A DNA stretch of 64,000 bases, taken from assembly GCF_025995175.1 (NCBI RefSeq), contig NZ_BAPV01000002.1, forward strand, positions 91,814 to 155,813, read 5' to 3'. Positions 17,300 to 26,707 of this stretch are shown piece after piece. The stretch comes from Asaia krungthepensis NRIC 0535. GTDB taxonomy: Bacteria; Pseudomonadota; Alphaproteobacteria; Acetobacterales; Acetobacteraceae. The notes beneath the pieces were generated by a model, which ran no database searches, was not told the DNA's origin, and saw only the letters and a list, made by a program, of their open reading frames with translations. A program made the position numbers and the translations under genes. Position 1 is the first letter of the stretch; every line of letters starts with the position of its first letter.

Positions 17300-18190
17300 A
17301 TGAATTATCAGACGATCTTCATCACCGGCGCCGCCTCGGGAATCGGTCGCGCCCTCGCCCTCGCCTTGTCGGAACCGGGACGCCATCTTTATCTGGCCGA
17401 CTGCAACGCCACGGGGCTGGAGGCCACGCGAGCGAGTTGCCATGAGCGTGGAGCAACAGCCCGCACCACCTGTCTTGATGTGACCGATCGTCAGGCCATG
17501 ACCGAATGGTGTGCCGAAGGCCCGGACAGGGCGATCGATTTGCTTCTGGTCTGCGCCGGGGTGACCGGTGGTGTGGATGCGCTCGATGAAGAAGGCGCCG
17601 CCTTTGAAACGCCAAGCCAGATCAGGCGTATGATGGCGGTCAATCTGGAGGGGGCCTTCAATGCCATCCTGCCAGTGATGACACGCATGCGTCGCCAGCC
17701 CCTTGTCAGGACAGGCCGGTTGCGCAGCCAGCGAGGTCAGATATGCGCCATTGCATCGGTAGCCGGGCTCGTATCCTATCCCGGCACCCCGTCCTATTCC
17801 GCCTCGAAAGCGGCACTTGACCGCTTTCTGGTCGCGAGCGGCGCCTATAGCCGCCGCGCCGGAATCCATCTCTCGAGTGTGTGCTGCAGTTTTGTGGCCA
17901 CCCCGATGGTGGCGCAGAACCGATTCCCGATGCCCGGTCTGATGAGCGTGGAAAATGCGACAGCGCATATCCTGCGCGGACTGGCCCGCCGCAAGAGGAG
18001 AATCATCTTCCCGAACTGGCTGGTGCTCGGCTCGCGCTTCATGGACATCCTGCCGATCCAGCTGGCCGAACTTTATTACACACGTCAGCCTACGGGTCGT
18101 CCGGGCTCGATGCCCGGGATAGAGAACCCGGCCTGCAAGGACGTTTCCGGAGCAGCAACAGACACGGACGCAGCAGCTCTCACCGTGTAG
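17300..18190 (+). CDS. Short-chain dehydrogenase/reductase (SDR)
   Basis: A 296-residue SDR. The cofactor motif TGAASGIG is at about residues 9-16, the DxxD-like CLDVTDRQ near 60 and the catalytic Ser and YxxxK in CAIASVAGLVSYPGTPSYSA followed by SK (about 150-172). The C-terminus carries RKRRIIFPNWLVLGSRFMDILP, a basic then hydrophobic tail also seen in membrane-associated SDRs acting on lipids. It starts ten bases after the yhaN stop with no obvious ribosome binding site, so it may depend on read-through translation from yhaN. The substrate is unknown. Alternative in-frame starts upstream lie inside yhaN. Confidence 0.8.
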   Translation: MNYQTIFITGAASGIGRALALALSEPGRHLYLADCNATGLEATRASCHERGATARTTCLDVTDRQAMTEWCAEGPDRAIDLLLVCAGVTGGVDALDEEGAAFETPSQIRRMMAVNLEGAFNAILPVMTRMRRQPLVRTGRLRSQRGQICAIASVAGLVSYPGTPSYSASKAALDRFLVASGAYSRRAGIHLSSVCCSFVATPMVAQNRFPMPGLMSVENATAHILRGLARRKRRIIFPNWLVLGSRFMDILPIQLAELYYTRQPTGRPGSMPGIENPACKDVSGAATDTDAAALTV

Positions 18191-18351
18191 CCCACAGGGT
18201 CACGCGGCTCCAAGGATCCGATTGCCGCGACCCTGTGCGGCGAGATGCGAGACAGCCATGCTCCCTGTTTGACAGGCGGCATGTGAGAATGATGATCCGC
18301 CGTCCCGCGGTGATGCCGCATCAAGCCCTGTCCTCTGCGTACGAAGCAGGA

Positions 18352-19092
18352 TCAGACGATGCCGCCATTGGCGCGCAGGGTCTGCCCGTTGATCCACGCT
18401 CCGTCCGGTCCTGCCAGAAAGGCAACACTGGCGGCGATGTCCTCAGGTTCACCCAGCCTTTCCAGAGGCGCCATTCTGGCCAGCCTGTCGATCTGTTCGG
18501 ATGATTTGCCGTCCAAGAACAGCGACGTGGCTGTCGGACCCGGCGCTACCGCATTGACGGTAATCCCGCGACCGCGCAACTCCCTGGTCAGAATGGCCGT
18601 CATCGCCTCGACGGCGGCCTTGGTTGCGGCATACACGCCATAACCCGGCAAAAGCAGCCCAACGACGCTCGAGGAGAAATTGATGATCCGCCCTCCATCT
18701 CGCAAGCGTCTGGACGCCTCGCGGAGCGTGTTGAATGTCCCTTTCAGATTGACGGCAATCTGCTGATCGAAATCCTCGTCCTGCGTGTCTGCGATGGGTG
18801 ACAGCTTCATGATCCCGGCATTATTGACCAGAACATCCACCCCTCCAAAAGCCGCCTCAGCCGCATCGAACAGGCCTCGCACGGCATCGGCGTTGCTGAT
18901 ATCGGCCTGGGCAGTCATGGCACGCCCACCCTGCTGCTGAATTTTCTGCGCCAGCGCCTCTGCAGGGGCAACGCTGCCGGAATAGTTGATCACAACGGTG
19001 AAACCGTCTCTGGCCAGGCGCTCGGCAATGGCTGCGCCGATGCCGCGCGAAGCCCCTGTGACAAGAGCGATCTTCTGGGTGTTCTGGGTCAT
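18352..19092 (-). CDS. SDR family oxidoreductase (3-oxoacyl-ACP reductase-like)
   Basis: A 246-residue classical SDR. TGASRGIG occurs at about residues 13-20, NNAG near 90, the catalytic serine in FSSSVVG and YxxxK in YGVYAATKAA (about 155-162). The end is ADGAWINGQTLRANGGIV-like, typical of FabG-type enzymes that use NAD(P)H. The start chosen is the ATG at 19092; a longer reading frame runs into the divergent regulator. It is transcribed away from the LysR gene at 19206, the usual arrangement for a LysR regulator and its target. Substrate unknown. Confidence 0.85.
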   Translation of the reverse strand: MTQNTQKIALVTGASRGIGAAIAERLARDGFTVVINYSGSVAPAEALAQKIQQQGGRAMTAQADISNADAVRGLFDAAEAAFGGVDVLVNNAGIMKLSPIADTQDEDFDQQIAVNLKGTFNTLREASRRLRDGGRIINFSSSVVGLLLPGYGVYAATKAAVEAMTAILTRELRGRGITVNAVAPGPTATSLFLDGKSSEQIDRLARMAPLERLGEPEDIAASVAFLAGPDGAWINGQTLRANGGIV

Positions 19093-19169
19093 GGCTGATC
19101 TCCTGACTGATCTCTCTGATGAGGATGAGCGGAGTATGGTGCTTTTCCGGGGGCAGATAATCGCGCATG

Positions 19170-19190
19170 ATCCGGTATCACTTTCCGGAT
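19170..19190. promoter_or_regulatory. Candidate LysR binding site in divergent promoter
   Basis: ATCCGG (19170-19175) and CCGGAT (19185-19190) form an inverted repeat with a 9-base spacer. This is the size and placement expected for a LysR-type operator between the SDR and the regulator. The arms are short, so it may be chance. Confidence 0.4.
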
Positions 19191-19205
19191 ATGGCGAACA
19201 AAGCA

Positions 19206-20111
19206 ATGGACCGATTTGACGCCATGCGGGTCTTCACCCGGGTCGTGGAACGGCGCAGCTTCACTGGCGCCGCCAGCGATCTTGGACTGCCACGCTCCAC
19301 GGTCACCGACGCTATCAGGCAAATGGAGGAGCGGCTCGGAGTCCGGCTTCTCCAGCGTACGACACGCCATGTCAGCCCGACGCTCGATGGCGAGGCCTTT
19401 CACCGACGCTGTCTCTCGATTATCGCCGATCTTGAGGACGCTGAGGCTGGCTTCCGGGGCGCACAGCCCCGTGGCCCCTTGCGTGTCGATGTCCATGGTA
19501 CCCTGGCACGACATTTCATTCTGCCGCATCTGCCCGGTTTCATGGCAACATATCCCGAGATCGACCTCACGCTGACCGAGGGCGATCGGCTCGTGGATCT
19601 GATTCGTGAGGGGATCGATTGTGTCCTTCGCGTCGGCGACCTGCAGGATAGCGATATGGTCGCACGTCGGGTGGCCATGCTCAGGGAAGTGACCTGCGCG
19701 TCGCCACCCTATATCGAACGCCATGGTATGCCCCATACGATCGAGGCGCTGGAAGGACACCGGATGATCGGGTTCAGCTCTTCGGCTACCGGCGGGATCC
19801 TGCCTCTCGAATTCATGCAGGACGGGGCTTTGCGCCATATGACCTTGCCGAGCCCGATGGTCGTCAACGGTGCCGAAAGTCTTGTTGCGGCAGCCAGGCT
19901 GGGTCTCGGGCTGGTCCAGGTGCCGCGTTACCATATCGAACAGGATCTGGCGCAGGGGAGCCTGCTCGAAATCCTGCCCGCTCATCCCCCCTCAGCAACG
20001 CCCGTATCCCTGCTTTATCCTCAGAGCAGGCAGCTTTCCCCACGGGTGCGCGTGTTCATCGACTGGGTCGTCATGCAGTTCAGGAACAGCGAAACCCAGG
20101 TCATGGACTGA
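19206..20111 (+). CDS. LysR-family transcriptional regulator
   Basis: A 301-residue LysR-type regulator. The N-terminal helix-turn-helix is MDRFDAMRVFTRVVERRSFT through DLGLPRSTVTDAIRQMEERL (about residues 1-60), followed by a linker helix and a periplasmic-binding-like effector domain. Three in-frame ATGs compete (19167, 19191, 19206). I chose 19206 because family members begin MDR(L/F)xAMxVF and because this leaves the inverted repeat at 19170-19190 outside the coding region. It is divergent from the SDR gene and probably regulates it. The effector is unknown. Confidence 0.87.
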   Translation: MDRFDAMRVFTRVVERRSFTGAASDLGLPRSTVTDAIRQMEERLGVRLLQRTTRHVSPTLDGEAFHRRCLSIIADLEDAEAGFRGAQPRGPLRVDVHGTLARHFILPHLPGFMATYPEIDLTLTEGDRLVDLIREGIDCVLRVGDLQDSDMVARRVAMLREVTCASPPYIERHGMPHTIEALEGHRMIGFSSSATGGILPLEFMQDGALRHMTLPSPMVVNGAESLVAAARLGLGLVQVPRYHIEQDLAQGSLLEILPAHPPSATPVSLLYPQSRQLSPRVRVFIDWVVMQFRNSETQVMD

Positions 20112-20318
20112 TCGGAAAACCGGTGCTGCCCGGGCAATCATGCCGAAACCTGTTGGCCATAGAGTATCGGGCGCGCCCTGCAAGAAACCTTCACCTCCGA
20201 GAGGCGGGGCGGACAGGACAGACGCATTTGCTTACTGTTTGTGACAAGATGACGAAAACATAATCGGCTGCCCGCAGGCGCATGGGTATTTTCACGAAAT
20301 CTTTGCTATGAAGTCGAA

Positions 20319-23300
20319 ATGAATTTCTGTCGTCTCTTCATCATGCGTCCTGTGGCGACGATTCTGCTCGCCCTTTCGCTGCTCGCGGCAGGGGCGATCT
20401 GCTACCCGCTGATGCCGGTCGCCAGCCTGCCCGATATCGGGTCGTCGACGATCAATGTCGAGATCGAGCAGCCCGGCGCGAGCCCCGAGCAAATGGTGAG
20501 CTCCGTCACCACACCTCTGGAGCGTTATCTCGGCCAGATTGCCGGGGTGAAGCAGATCGAATCAGACAGCGAAAACAGCTTCGCCTATATTCGCATCGAC
20601 TTTGTGGAGTCGCGCAATATCGACGGAGCGCTCCGAGACGTGCAGGCCGCGCTGAGGGCAGCGCGGGCCGATCTGCCCCAGGGCACACTCGATCGCGACC
20701 CCTACGCCTACAAGGAAGACCCGACGTCGCAGCCCGTCTATCTGCTGTCGCTGACCTCGGATGTGATGACCCTGCCCAAGCTGTTCGATCTGGCGCAGAT
20801 CCGGGTCAAGCCGCTTCTCGCGCAGATCAAGGGTGTGGGTCACGTGCAGGCCGTAGGCTCTGCCGACCCTGCCGTGCGCGTGGATGTGAATCCCTATGCG
20901 CTTTACAAATGGGGTGTGGGTTTCGAGGACGTGCGTCAGGCGCTTGCTTCGGCCAATGCCAACACGCCCAAGGGTTTCATCGATTCAGGCGGCCAGCGCA
21001 TGATGCTGGAGACGAATGACCAGGCTGAAAAAGCGGCGCAATACCGCGATCTGATCATCGGCTATCGCAATAACATCAACCCCATCAAGCTGTCCTCTGT
21101 CGCCACGGTGGAAGACAGCGTGCAGGACCTCTATCAGGCCGGATACTTCAACAACAAACCGGCCATCACACTGATCGTGCGGGGACAGCCCAAGGCCAAC
21201 ACGGTCAAGATCGTCGATGCGGTCAAGGAGCGCATGGCGATGCTGCGCTCCGTGCTGCCTCCCGGTGTCGAGATGGATACGGCCATCGATCTTTCCTCAA
21301 GCATACGCGCCTCCCTGGAAGATACGCAGCTCACCCTGGCCATCTCGATCATTCTGGTGATCGGGGTCATTCTGGTGTTCCTGCGCCGCCTGCGCTCGAC
21401 CATCATCCCCGCTGTAACGGTGCCGATCGCCCTTGTCGGCACGATTGCCGTCATGAAATGGCAGCATTTCACCCTCGATATCATGTCGCTCATGGCGCTC
21501 ACGATCTCGGTCGGCTTTGTGGTCGATGATGCCATCGTGGTGCTCGAAAACATCGCCCGACATATGGAATCGGGCATGGACCGCATGAGCGCCAGTCTTC
21601 GTGGCTCCTCGGAAATCGGCTTCACGGTACTCTCGATCACGGCCTCGCTGATCGCCGTATTCATCCCGCTCCTGTTCATCCCCGGTCAGGTGGGAGCGAT
21701 CTTCTACGAATTCTCGATGACCATCGTCTCGGCGCTGCTCATCTCGCTTGTGCTTTCGCTCACCCTCACCCCCATGATGTGTGCGTACTGGCTGGATGTC
21801 GAACATGAGAGGCCGGATGGCCGTCGCCTGAGCGACCGGGTCATCCTTGTGATCGATTTCGTGCTCGACGGCATCATCGCCCTTTATGGCCGGACGCTGC
21901 GCGTCGCCCTGCGCCATCACGTCCTGACCTTCCTCACCCTGCCTCTCAGCTTCATCGTCCTGGTGGGCTCGATCGTGCTCATGCCGAAAACCGGTGTGCC
22001 CGCGCAGGATATTGCGCTGGTTGGAGGGTCGATCAGCGGCGACGACACGATGTCATTCAGCGAGATTACCAAGCGCATCCACTATGTCGGTGCGGTGATG
22101 AAGGCCGATCCCGATGTGCTCTCGGTCACGAGCTGGAACAACAGCAGCAGTGACGGACAGCTCTTTGCCCGCCTGAGCGACAAACGTACCCGCACACGCA
22201 CCGACGTTCAGGTGGTGGACAGCATCCGCAAGAAGCTGGGCGACATGCCGGGCCTGCGCACCTCCTTCTTCTCCGCGGGTGACCCCAATGGCGGCGGCGG
22301 CCAGCATCGCAGCGGTGCGTTCCGCTATGTGCTGCGCGATCAGGACCCGGCGGAACTCAAACTCTGGGTGCCCCGCCTCGTCGCGCGGCTGCGCAAAGAA
22401 AAGATGATGACCTCGGTTACGACCAATATCGAAGGTCACGGCGCGTCGGTTCATGTCAGGCTGCGCCGCGATACCGAAGCCCGTTATCTGGTCACTCCGC
22501 AGCTCGTGGGCAATGTGCTCTACGATGCCTATGGCCAGACTGTCGCATCGCGCATCCACACCGAAATCACCACCCATTCCGTGGTGATGGAGGTTGCCCG
22601 GGCCTATCGCGAGTCACCGGAAGAACTCCGCAGCACCTGGATATCGACAGCCTCGGGCACACCGGCTGGCGCAGTGCGGTCAAACCAGATCCGCGTACGC
22701 GCCGATAACAGCGCCACCGCCTCGACCGCGACCCAGCTCAGTCAGGCCTCGCTCCGCAATGCCATCGCCAACCAGATTACGGGCAACAATTCCAATGGCT
22801 CGGCCGTGGCTTCCTCGGTCGAGACCATGATCCCGCTGATCAATGTCGCCGATCTCGCCATGGAACCGACCCCGATGGAGATCGACCATCAGGACGGCAT
22901 GACCTCCACCGCTGTGAGTTTCGATCTGGTCGAGGGCAAGACCTATGAAGACGCCCGCAAACTGATCGAACAGACGCTGCAGGATATGGGCGCCCCGCCC
23001 GGCCTTGGAGGCGAGTTCTCCGGGCTGGCCGGTGAGACAAAGGACATGCTCGTCAACGAGCTTCTGGCCTTCGTGGCGGCCCTGTTTGCCATGTATATCG
23101 TGCTGGGGGTGCTCTATGAGAGCCTGATTCACCCCTTCACCATTCTCTCCACGCTGCCCTCGGCAGGTATCGGCGCTATTCTGGGTTTGTGGATCGGCGG
23201 AGAGTCCTTCAGTCTTATTGCCATGATCGGCATGATCCTGCTCACCGGCATCGTGAAGAAGAACGCGATCCTGATGATCGATTTTGCGCTCTATGCCGAG

Positions 23301-23654
23301 AAAGAGCTGGGCCATACTCCGCGCGAAGCCATCTATGAGGCCTGCCTCACGCGATTCCGGCCCATTCTCATGACCACCCTGGCAGCGGCTCTTGGAGCCG
23401 TACCGCTCATGACCGGTCACGGTTATGGCTCCGAGATGCGCCGCCCGCTGGGTATTGCCATTGTCGGCGGCATGCTGATCAGCCAGCTGCTGACGCTGTA
23501 TACGACCCCGGTCGTCTATCTTTACATGGACGCCATCGGCCGCTTTGGCACCCGGCTCTGGCATCGCATCTTTCCGACACGCGAGCCCCACCGCCCGGGC
23601 ACGAACCCCAACTCTCCCCCTCCGGGCTCCGCGCCCCTGACGACCCAATCATAA
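20319..23654 (+). CDS. RND-family multidrug efflux permease (MdtB/MdtC-like)
   Basis: A 1111-residue inner-membrane pump of the hydrophobe/amphiphile efflux RND family. It has the N-terminal helix PVATILLALSLLAAGAICYP, large periplasmic loops after helices 1 and 7, and the proton-relay Asp pair in GFVVDDAIVVLENIARH (about residues 400-415). SSVTTPLERYLGQIAGV and GIVKKNAILMIDFALYAE are typical MdtB/C and AcrB segments. The length is slightly above the usual 1020-1050 because of a proline-rich C-terminal tail. No membrane-fusion protein or outer-membrane factor gene is adjacent, so it must use partners encoded elsewhere. It ends eight bases before the S9 peptidase gene and probably shares its transcript. 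A CATAAT-like -10 box near 20258 is possible. Confidence 0.92.
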   Translation: MNFCRLFIMRPVATILLALSLLAAGAICYPLMPVASLPDIGSSTINVEIEQPGASPEQMVSSVTTPLERYLGQIAGVKQIESDSENSFAYIRIDFVESRNIDGALRDVQAALRAARADLPQGTLDRDPYAYKEDPTSQPVYLLSLTSDVMTLPKLFDLAQIRVKPLLAQIKGVGHVQAVGSADPAVRVDVNPYALYKWGVGFEDVRQALASANANTPKGFIDSGGQRMMLETNDQAEKAAQYRDLIIGYRNNINPIKLSSVATVEDSVQDLYQAGYFNNKPAITLIVRGQPKANTVKIVDAVKERMAMLRSVLPPGVEMDTAIDLSSSIRASLEDTQLTLAISIILVIGVILVFLRRLRSTIIPAVTVPIALVGTIAVMKWQHFTLDIMSLMALTISVGFVVDDAIVVLENIARHMESGMDRMSASLRGSSEIGFTVLSITASLIAVFIPLLFIPGQVGAIFYEFSMTIVSALLISLVLSLTLTPMMCAYWLDVEHERPDGRRLSDRVILVIDFVLDGIIALYGRTLRVALRHHVLTFLTLPLSFIVLVGSIVLMPKTGVPAQDIALVGGSISGDDTMSFSEITKRIHYVGAVMKADPDVLSVTSWNNSSSDGQLFARLSDKRTRTRTDVQVVDSIRKKLGDMPGLRTSFFSAGDPNGGGGQHRSGAFRYVLRDQDPAELKLWVPRLVARLRKEKMMTSVTTNIEGHGASVHVRLRRDTEARYLVTPQLVGNVLYDAYGQTVASRIHTEITTHSVVMEVARAYRESPEELRSTWISTASGTPAGAVRSNQIRVRADNSATASTATQLSQASLRNAIANQITGNNSNGSAVASSVETMIPLINVADLAMEPTPMEIDHQDGMTSTAVSFDLVEGKTYEDARKLIEQTLQDMGAPPGLGGEFSGLAGETKDMLVNELLAFVAALFAMYIVLGVLYESLIHPFTILSTLPSAGIGAILGLWIGGESFSLIAMIGMILLTGIVKKNAILMIDFALYAEKELGHTPREAIYEACLTRFRPILMTTLAAALGAVPLMTGHGYGSEMRRPLGIAIVGGMLISQLLTLYTTPVVYLYMDAIGRFGTRLWHRIFPTREPHRPGTNPNSPPPGSAPLTTQS

Positions 23655-23662
23655 GGCCGGTC

Positions 23663-25630
23663 ATGACACGTGATTTTCTGAAACTGGCCGGATTGCTCGG
23701 CACCTCTTTCCTTGCTTTAGGCACCGCCGCGGCCGAACCGCTCCATCTCTTCTCCTCGCCGGCGCTTTCGCCCGATGGCCGGCTCGTGGCGAGCCTCGAT
23801 ACGCTCGAGCATCCTGAGTCAGACGAGACACCGGTTCCCTCTCTCGTCCTGCGCTCCCTGCCTGGCGGTAAAGCCACGACAATTTCCCTGCCCTGCAGCG
23901 ACTGCGTTCCCTCCAGTCCGAGCTGGAGCCCGGACGGGCAGCATCTGGCCTTCATCCTGCGACAGAAGAAAACGCAGAACCGCCAGATCGTGAGCGTGAC
24001 GCCGGATGGCCGTGGGTTTACCACGCTACTGAAGTTCACAGGGTCCCTGCAGGACCTGCGTTATGGTCCAGACGGGACTCTGGCCGTGCTGGCCATTGCC
24101 GATGCGCGACGCGATCCCGGCGCCCTCCAGGCAGGCGCCCCTGAAACGGGCGAGATCGATGCGAAGGAAGACGAGCAGCGCATTGCGACGGTAGAGAAGG
24201 ATGGCCTGCACTGGCAGTCGCCCGATGATCTCTATGTCTATGAATATGACTGGCAGAAGGCCCCCGAGCCCGCCTTCATCGGCACGGCAGCGAAGGGCAA
24301 CGGCGATGCCAATTGGTGGCAGGCTCATCTGTCACGCTTTGCCCATGGTCAGGAAACGGTGCTCTATACCCACCCGCTTTCCCAGCAGATCGGGCTTCCC
24401 CTGGTCGCACCGGATGGCAGGAGCGTGAGCTTCGTGGCCGGACTGATGAGCGATTTCGGCTTTTTTGGCGGCGACCCGATGCAGCTCGACCTGACCCGCC
24501 CGAAAGCCGCCCCGGTTGCCCTCACCCGCAACGCCCATAGCACAGTCACCGGGCTGAGCTGGTGTGGCGGACGTCTGATCGCTTCGGCCATCGCGAGCCC
24601 GAAAACCCTGTTTCAGGCCCTTGATGACAAATCTCCCCTGATGGTCCTCGATGACGATCTGCTTTCCGATGGCGGGGGCGAACCCCGACTGGTCTGCGCG
24701 GGCACGCAGAGCGTGATCGTCCGGCAGAATTTCACCAAGGCCCCTGAGCTCTGGGCGGGGCCCATCGGGTCCTGGCGCGCCGTGACCCATGACAATGAGG
24801 GTCAGACCGCGCCCTTCACCGCCACCAGTATCAGCTGGACCAGCGATGGCTACACGGTACAGGGCTGGCATCTGGCCCCAAAGGAGCGTCCTGCCCCCCA
24901 GACGCGTCATGGCAAGGTACCGATGATCACCATGATCCATGGCGGGCCCTCCTCAGCGGTCACGCCGCGCTTTCTGCGGGCGACCGGGGATTCGGCCGTG
25001 CTGCTCAAGGCCGGATATGATCTGTTCATGCCCAATCCGCGCGGCAGCTACGGCCAGGGCGAGGCCTTCACGATGGCGAACCGTCGCGATTTCGGCCATG
25101 GCGATCTGCGCGATATCCATCGTGGCATCGATGCGCTCGAAAAACAGGCCCCCATCGATGAGCACCGCCTCGGCGTGACCGGCTATTCCTATGGCGGCTA
25201 CATGACCATGTGGATCGTGACGCAGACGAACCGCTTCAAGGCCGCCGCAGCAGGGGGCGGTATTGCCAACTGGCAATCCTATTACGGACAGAACGGCATC
25301 GATGCCTGGATGCCTCCCTTCTTCGGCGCCACAGTCTATGACGATCCCGCCATCTACGCGCATTCCTCGCCGATGACATTCATCAAGCAGGTCAGGACGC
25401 CGACCTTCATCTATGTCGGGGCCAATGACGTGGAATGCCCGCCTGCACAAAGTCTTGAATTCTATCATGCCTTGCGCGCGCTCGGGATTCCGACCAGCCT
25501 TGTGATCTATCCCGGTGAAGGCCACGGAATGAGGGGGCGGGACCATGCAATCGATGCCCAGAAGCGCATGATTGCCTGGTTCGACCGCTTTCTGAGCGGC
25601 TCGGGCCCCAAGCCCGGTCCGACAAACTGA
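23663..25630 (+). CDS. S9 family prolyl oligopeptidase-type peptidase, exported
   Basis: A 655-residue serine peptidase. It begins with a signal peptide (LAGLLGTSFLALGTAAAEP) and is therefore probably periplasmic. The N-terminal half is a WD40-like beta propeller (SPDGRLVASLDT, SWSPDGQHLAFIL). The C-terminal alpha/beta hydrolase domain carries the nucleophile in GYSYGGYMTMW (Ser near residue 506), the acid in GANDVECP (Asp near 589) and His in GEGHGMRGRDH (near 620). The enzyme should cleave short peptides, perhaps dipeptides, or act as an acyl-peptide hydrolase. It starts eight bases after the RND permease, which suggests cotranscription. A functional link to efflux is not evident. Confidence 0.9.
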   Translation: MTRDFLKLAGLLGTSFLALGTAAAEPLHLFSSPALSPDGRLVASLDTLEHPESDETPVPSLVLRSLPGGKATTISLPCSDCVPSSPSWSPDGQHLAFILRQKKTQNRQIVSVTPDGRGFTTLLKFTGSLQDLRYGPDGTLAVLAIADARRDPGALQAGAPETGEIDAKEDEQRIATVEKDGLHWQSPDDLYVYEYDWQKAPEPAFIGTAAKGNGDANWWQAHLSRFAHGQETVLYTHPLSQQIGLPLVAPDGRSVSFVAGLMSDFGFFGGDPMQLDLTRPKAAPVALTRNAHSTVTGLSWCGGRLIASAIASPKTLFQALDDKSPLMVLDDDLLSDGGGEPRLVCAGTQSVIVRQNFTKAPELWAGPIGSWRAVTHDNEGQTAPFTATSISWTSDGYTVQGWHLAPKERPAPQTRHGKVPMITMIHGGPSSAVTPRFLRATGDSAVLLKAGYDLFMPNPRGSYGQGEAFTMANRRDFGHGDLRDIHRGIDALEKQAPIDEHRLGVTGYSYGGYMTMWIVTQTNRFKAAAAGGGIANWQSYYGQNGIDAWMPPFFGATVYDDPAIYAHSSPMTFIKQVRTPTFIYVGANDVECPPAQSLEFYHALRALGIPTSLVIYPGEGHGMRGRDHAIDAQKRMIAWFDRFLSGSGPKPGPTN

Positions 25631-25672
25631 ATCCGGCCTGCAACGTTTGGCCGACGGAGCTTTGGAGTTGAG

Positions 25673-26692
25673 ATGCAGAACAGATACCGGGCCAGTTCGT
25701 CAGGCGTGATGACCCCGATCAGGAGGACCCTGCAGGGAATATTCCTGAGCTGTCTTGTCTCGGCCACAGCGCTGTCAGGCTGCGCTCAGGCGCAGAATCT
25801 CAATGCTCCCCCGCTTCCGTCATCCATCAGCGGAGCACCAGGCGCTTCCGGTGCGGTTTCTTCCGTGCCCGATCATGCGGCAACACCGCCTATCGTCATC
25901 CCGCCTCTGCCGGTACTGTCCGAGGCTCAGGCCCGGGTAGAGGCGAGCCGCCTTACTCTTCTCATGAAGAAATCGGTCTCCCGCTTCACCACCTACACGC
26001 CGGAGCAGCGTCAACGATTCATCCGGCTGGCGCGCGCGGCCATCGCCAGTTCCAACACGCCTATCGACAGGCCGCAGCTTCTGATGGTGGTTGATCGCAA
26101 CCCCAAGGTGCAGCGGCTGTGCTATGTTCTCGCCATGCCCGGCGCAGCCGAATGGGAGACGCTCGGCGGCACCCCGGTCTCCACCGGTAAGGCAGGGCGG
26201 AAATTCTATTATATCACCCCCACCGGCGTATTCATCAATTCGCCTGACCGTCTGGGCTACCGCGCACTCGGGACCAAGAACGAGAATGGCATTCGTGGCA
26301 TTGGCGCCAAGGGTATGCGCGTCTGGGACATGGGCTGGCATAATGCCGTCAAAGGCTGGCGTCCTGATCACGAAACCGGGGATATCCGTCTGGAGATTCA
26401 TGCCACCGACCCGGATTTCCTCGAGCAGCGTCTCGGCCATCCGGCCTCGGAAGGCTGTATTCGCATTCCCGCCACCATGAATGTGTTCATGGACAAGAAC
26501 GGCCTGCTCGACGCGCAGTACGAGCAGGCTGCGAGCTATGACGGGCGCTTCCGTGCCTTGTTGCCCAAGGATCGCACCCCCACCCCGATCGCGGGCGATG
26601 CGTTGGTGGTGGTCGATTCAACCGAGGCGGTCCAGGCCATCTCCTCGGCCAGCGTGGGCCATCAACCGCTCCTCAACCATCACGAGGGATAA
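25673..26692 (+). CDS. L,D-transpeptidase (YkuD-fold) lipoprotein
   Basis: A 339-residue exported protein with a lipobox: CLVSATALSGCAQA gives LSG-C at about residue 35-38 after an unusually long n-region (MQNRYRASSSGVMTPIRRT). A second possible ATG is at 25709. The catalytic YkuD segment reads HPASEGCIRIP (His near 255, Cys near 262), close to the HxxxSxGChR consensus. The domain starts about residue 140 with LLMVVDRNPKVQRLCYVLA. Such enzymes crosslink peptidoglycan 3-3 or attach lipoproteins. A weak GGAG precedes the start. It follows the S9 peptidase by 42 bases in the same direction. Confidence 0.85.
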   Translation: MQNRYRASSSGVMTPIRRTLQGIFLSCLVSATALSGCAQAQNLNAPPLPSSISGAPGASGAVSSVPDHAATPPIVIPPLPVLSEAQARVEASRLTLLMKKSVSRFTTYTPEQRQRFIRLARAAIASSNTPIDRPQLLMVVDRNPKVQRLCYVLAMPGAAEWETLGGTPVSTGKAGRKFYYITPTGVFINSPDRLGYRALGTKNENGIRGIGAKGMRVWDMGWHNAVKGWRPDHETGDIRLEIHATDPDFLEQRLGHPASEGCIRIPATMNVFMDKNGLLDAQYEQAASYDGRFRALLPKDRTPTPIAGDALVVVDSTEAVQAISSASVGHQPLLNHHEG

Positions 26693-26707
26693 GCCTCTCC
26701 GATGCAT

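Noticed and set aside
22680..23648. Minus-strand frame opposite the RND permease
   Set aside because: Translation is rich in His, Gly and Gln as expected for antisense of a GC-rich gene, and no family is recognised.
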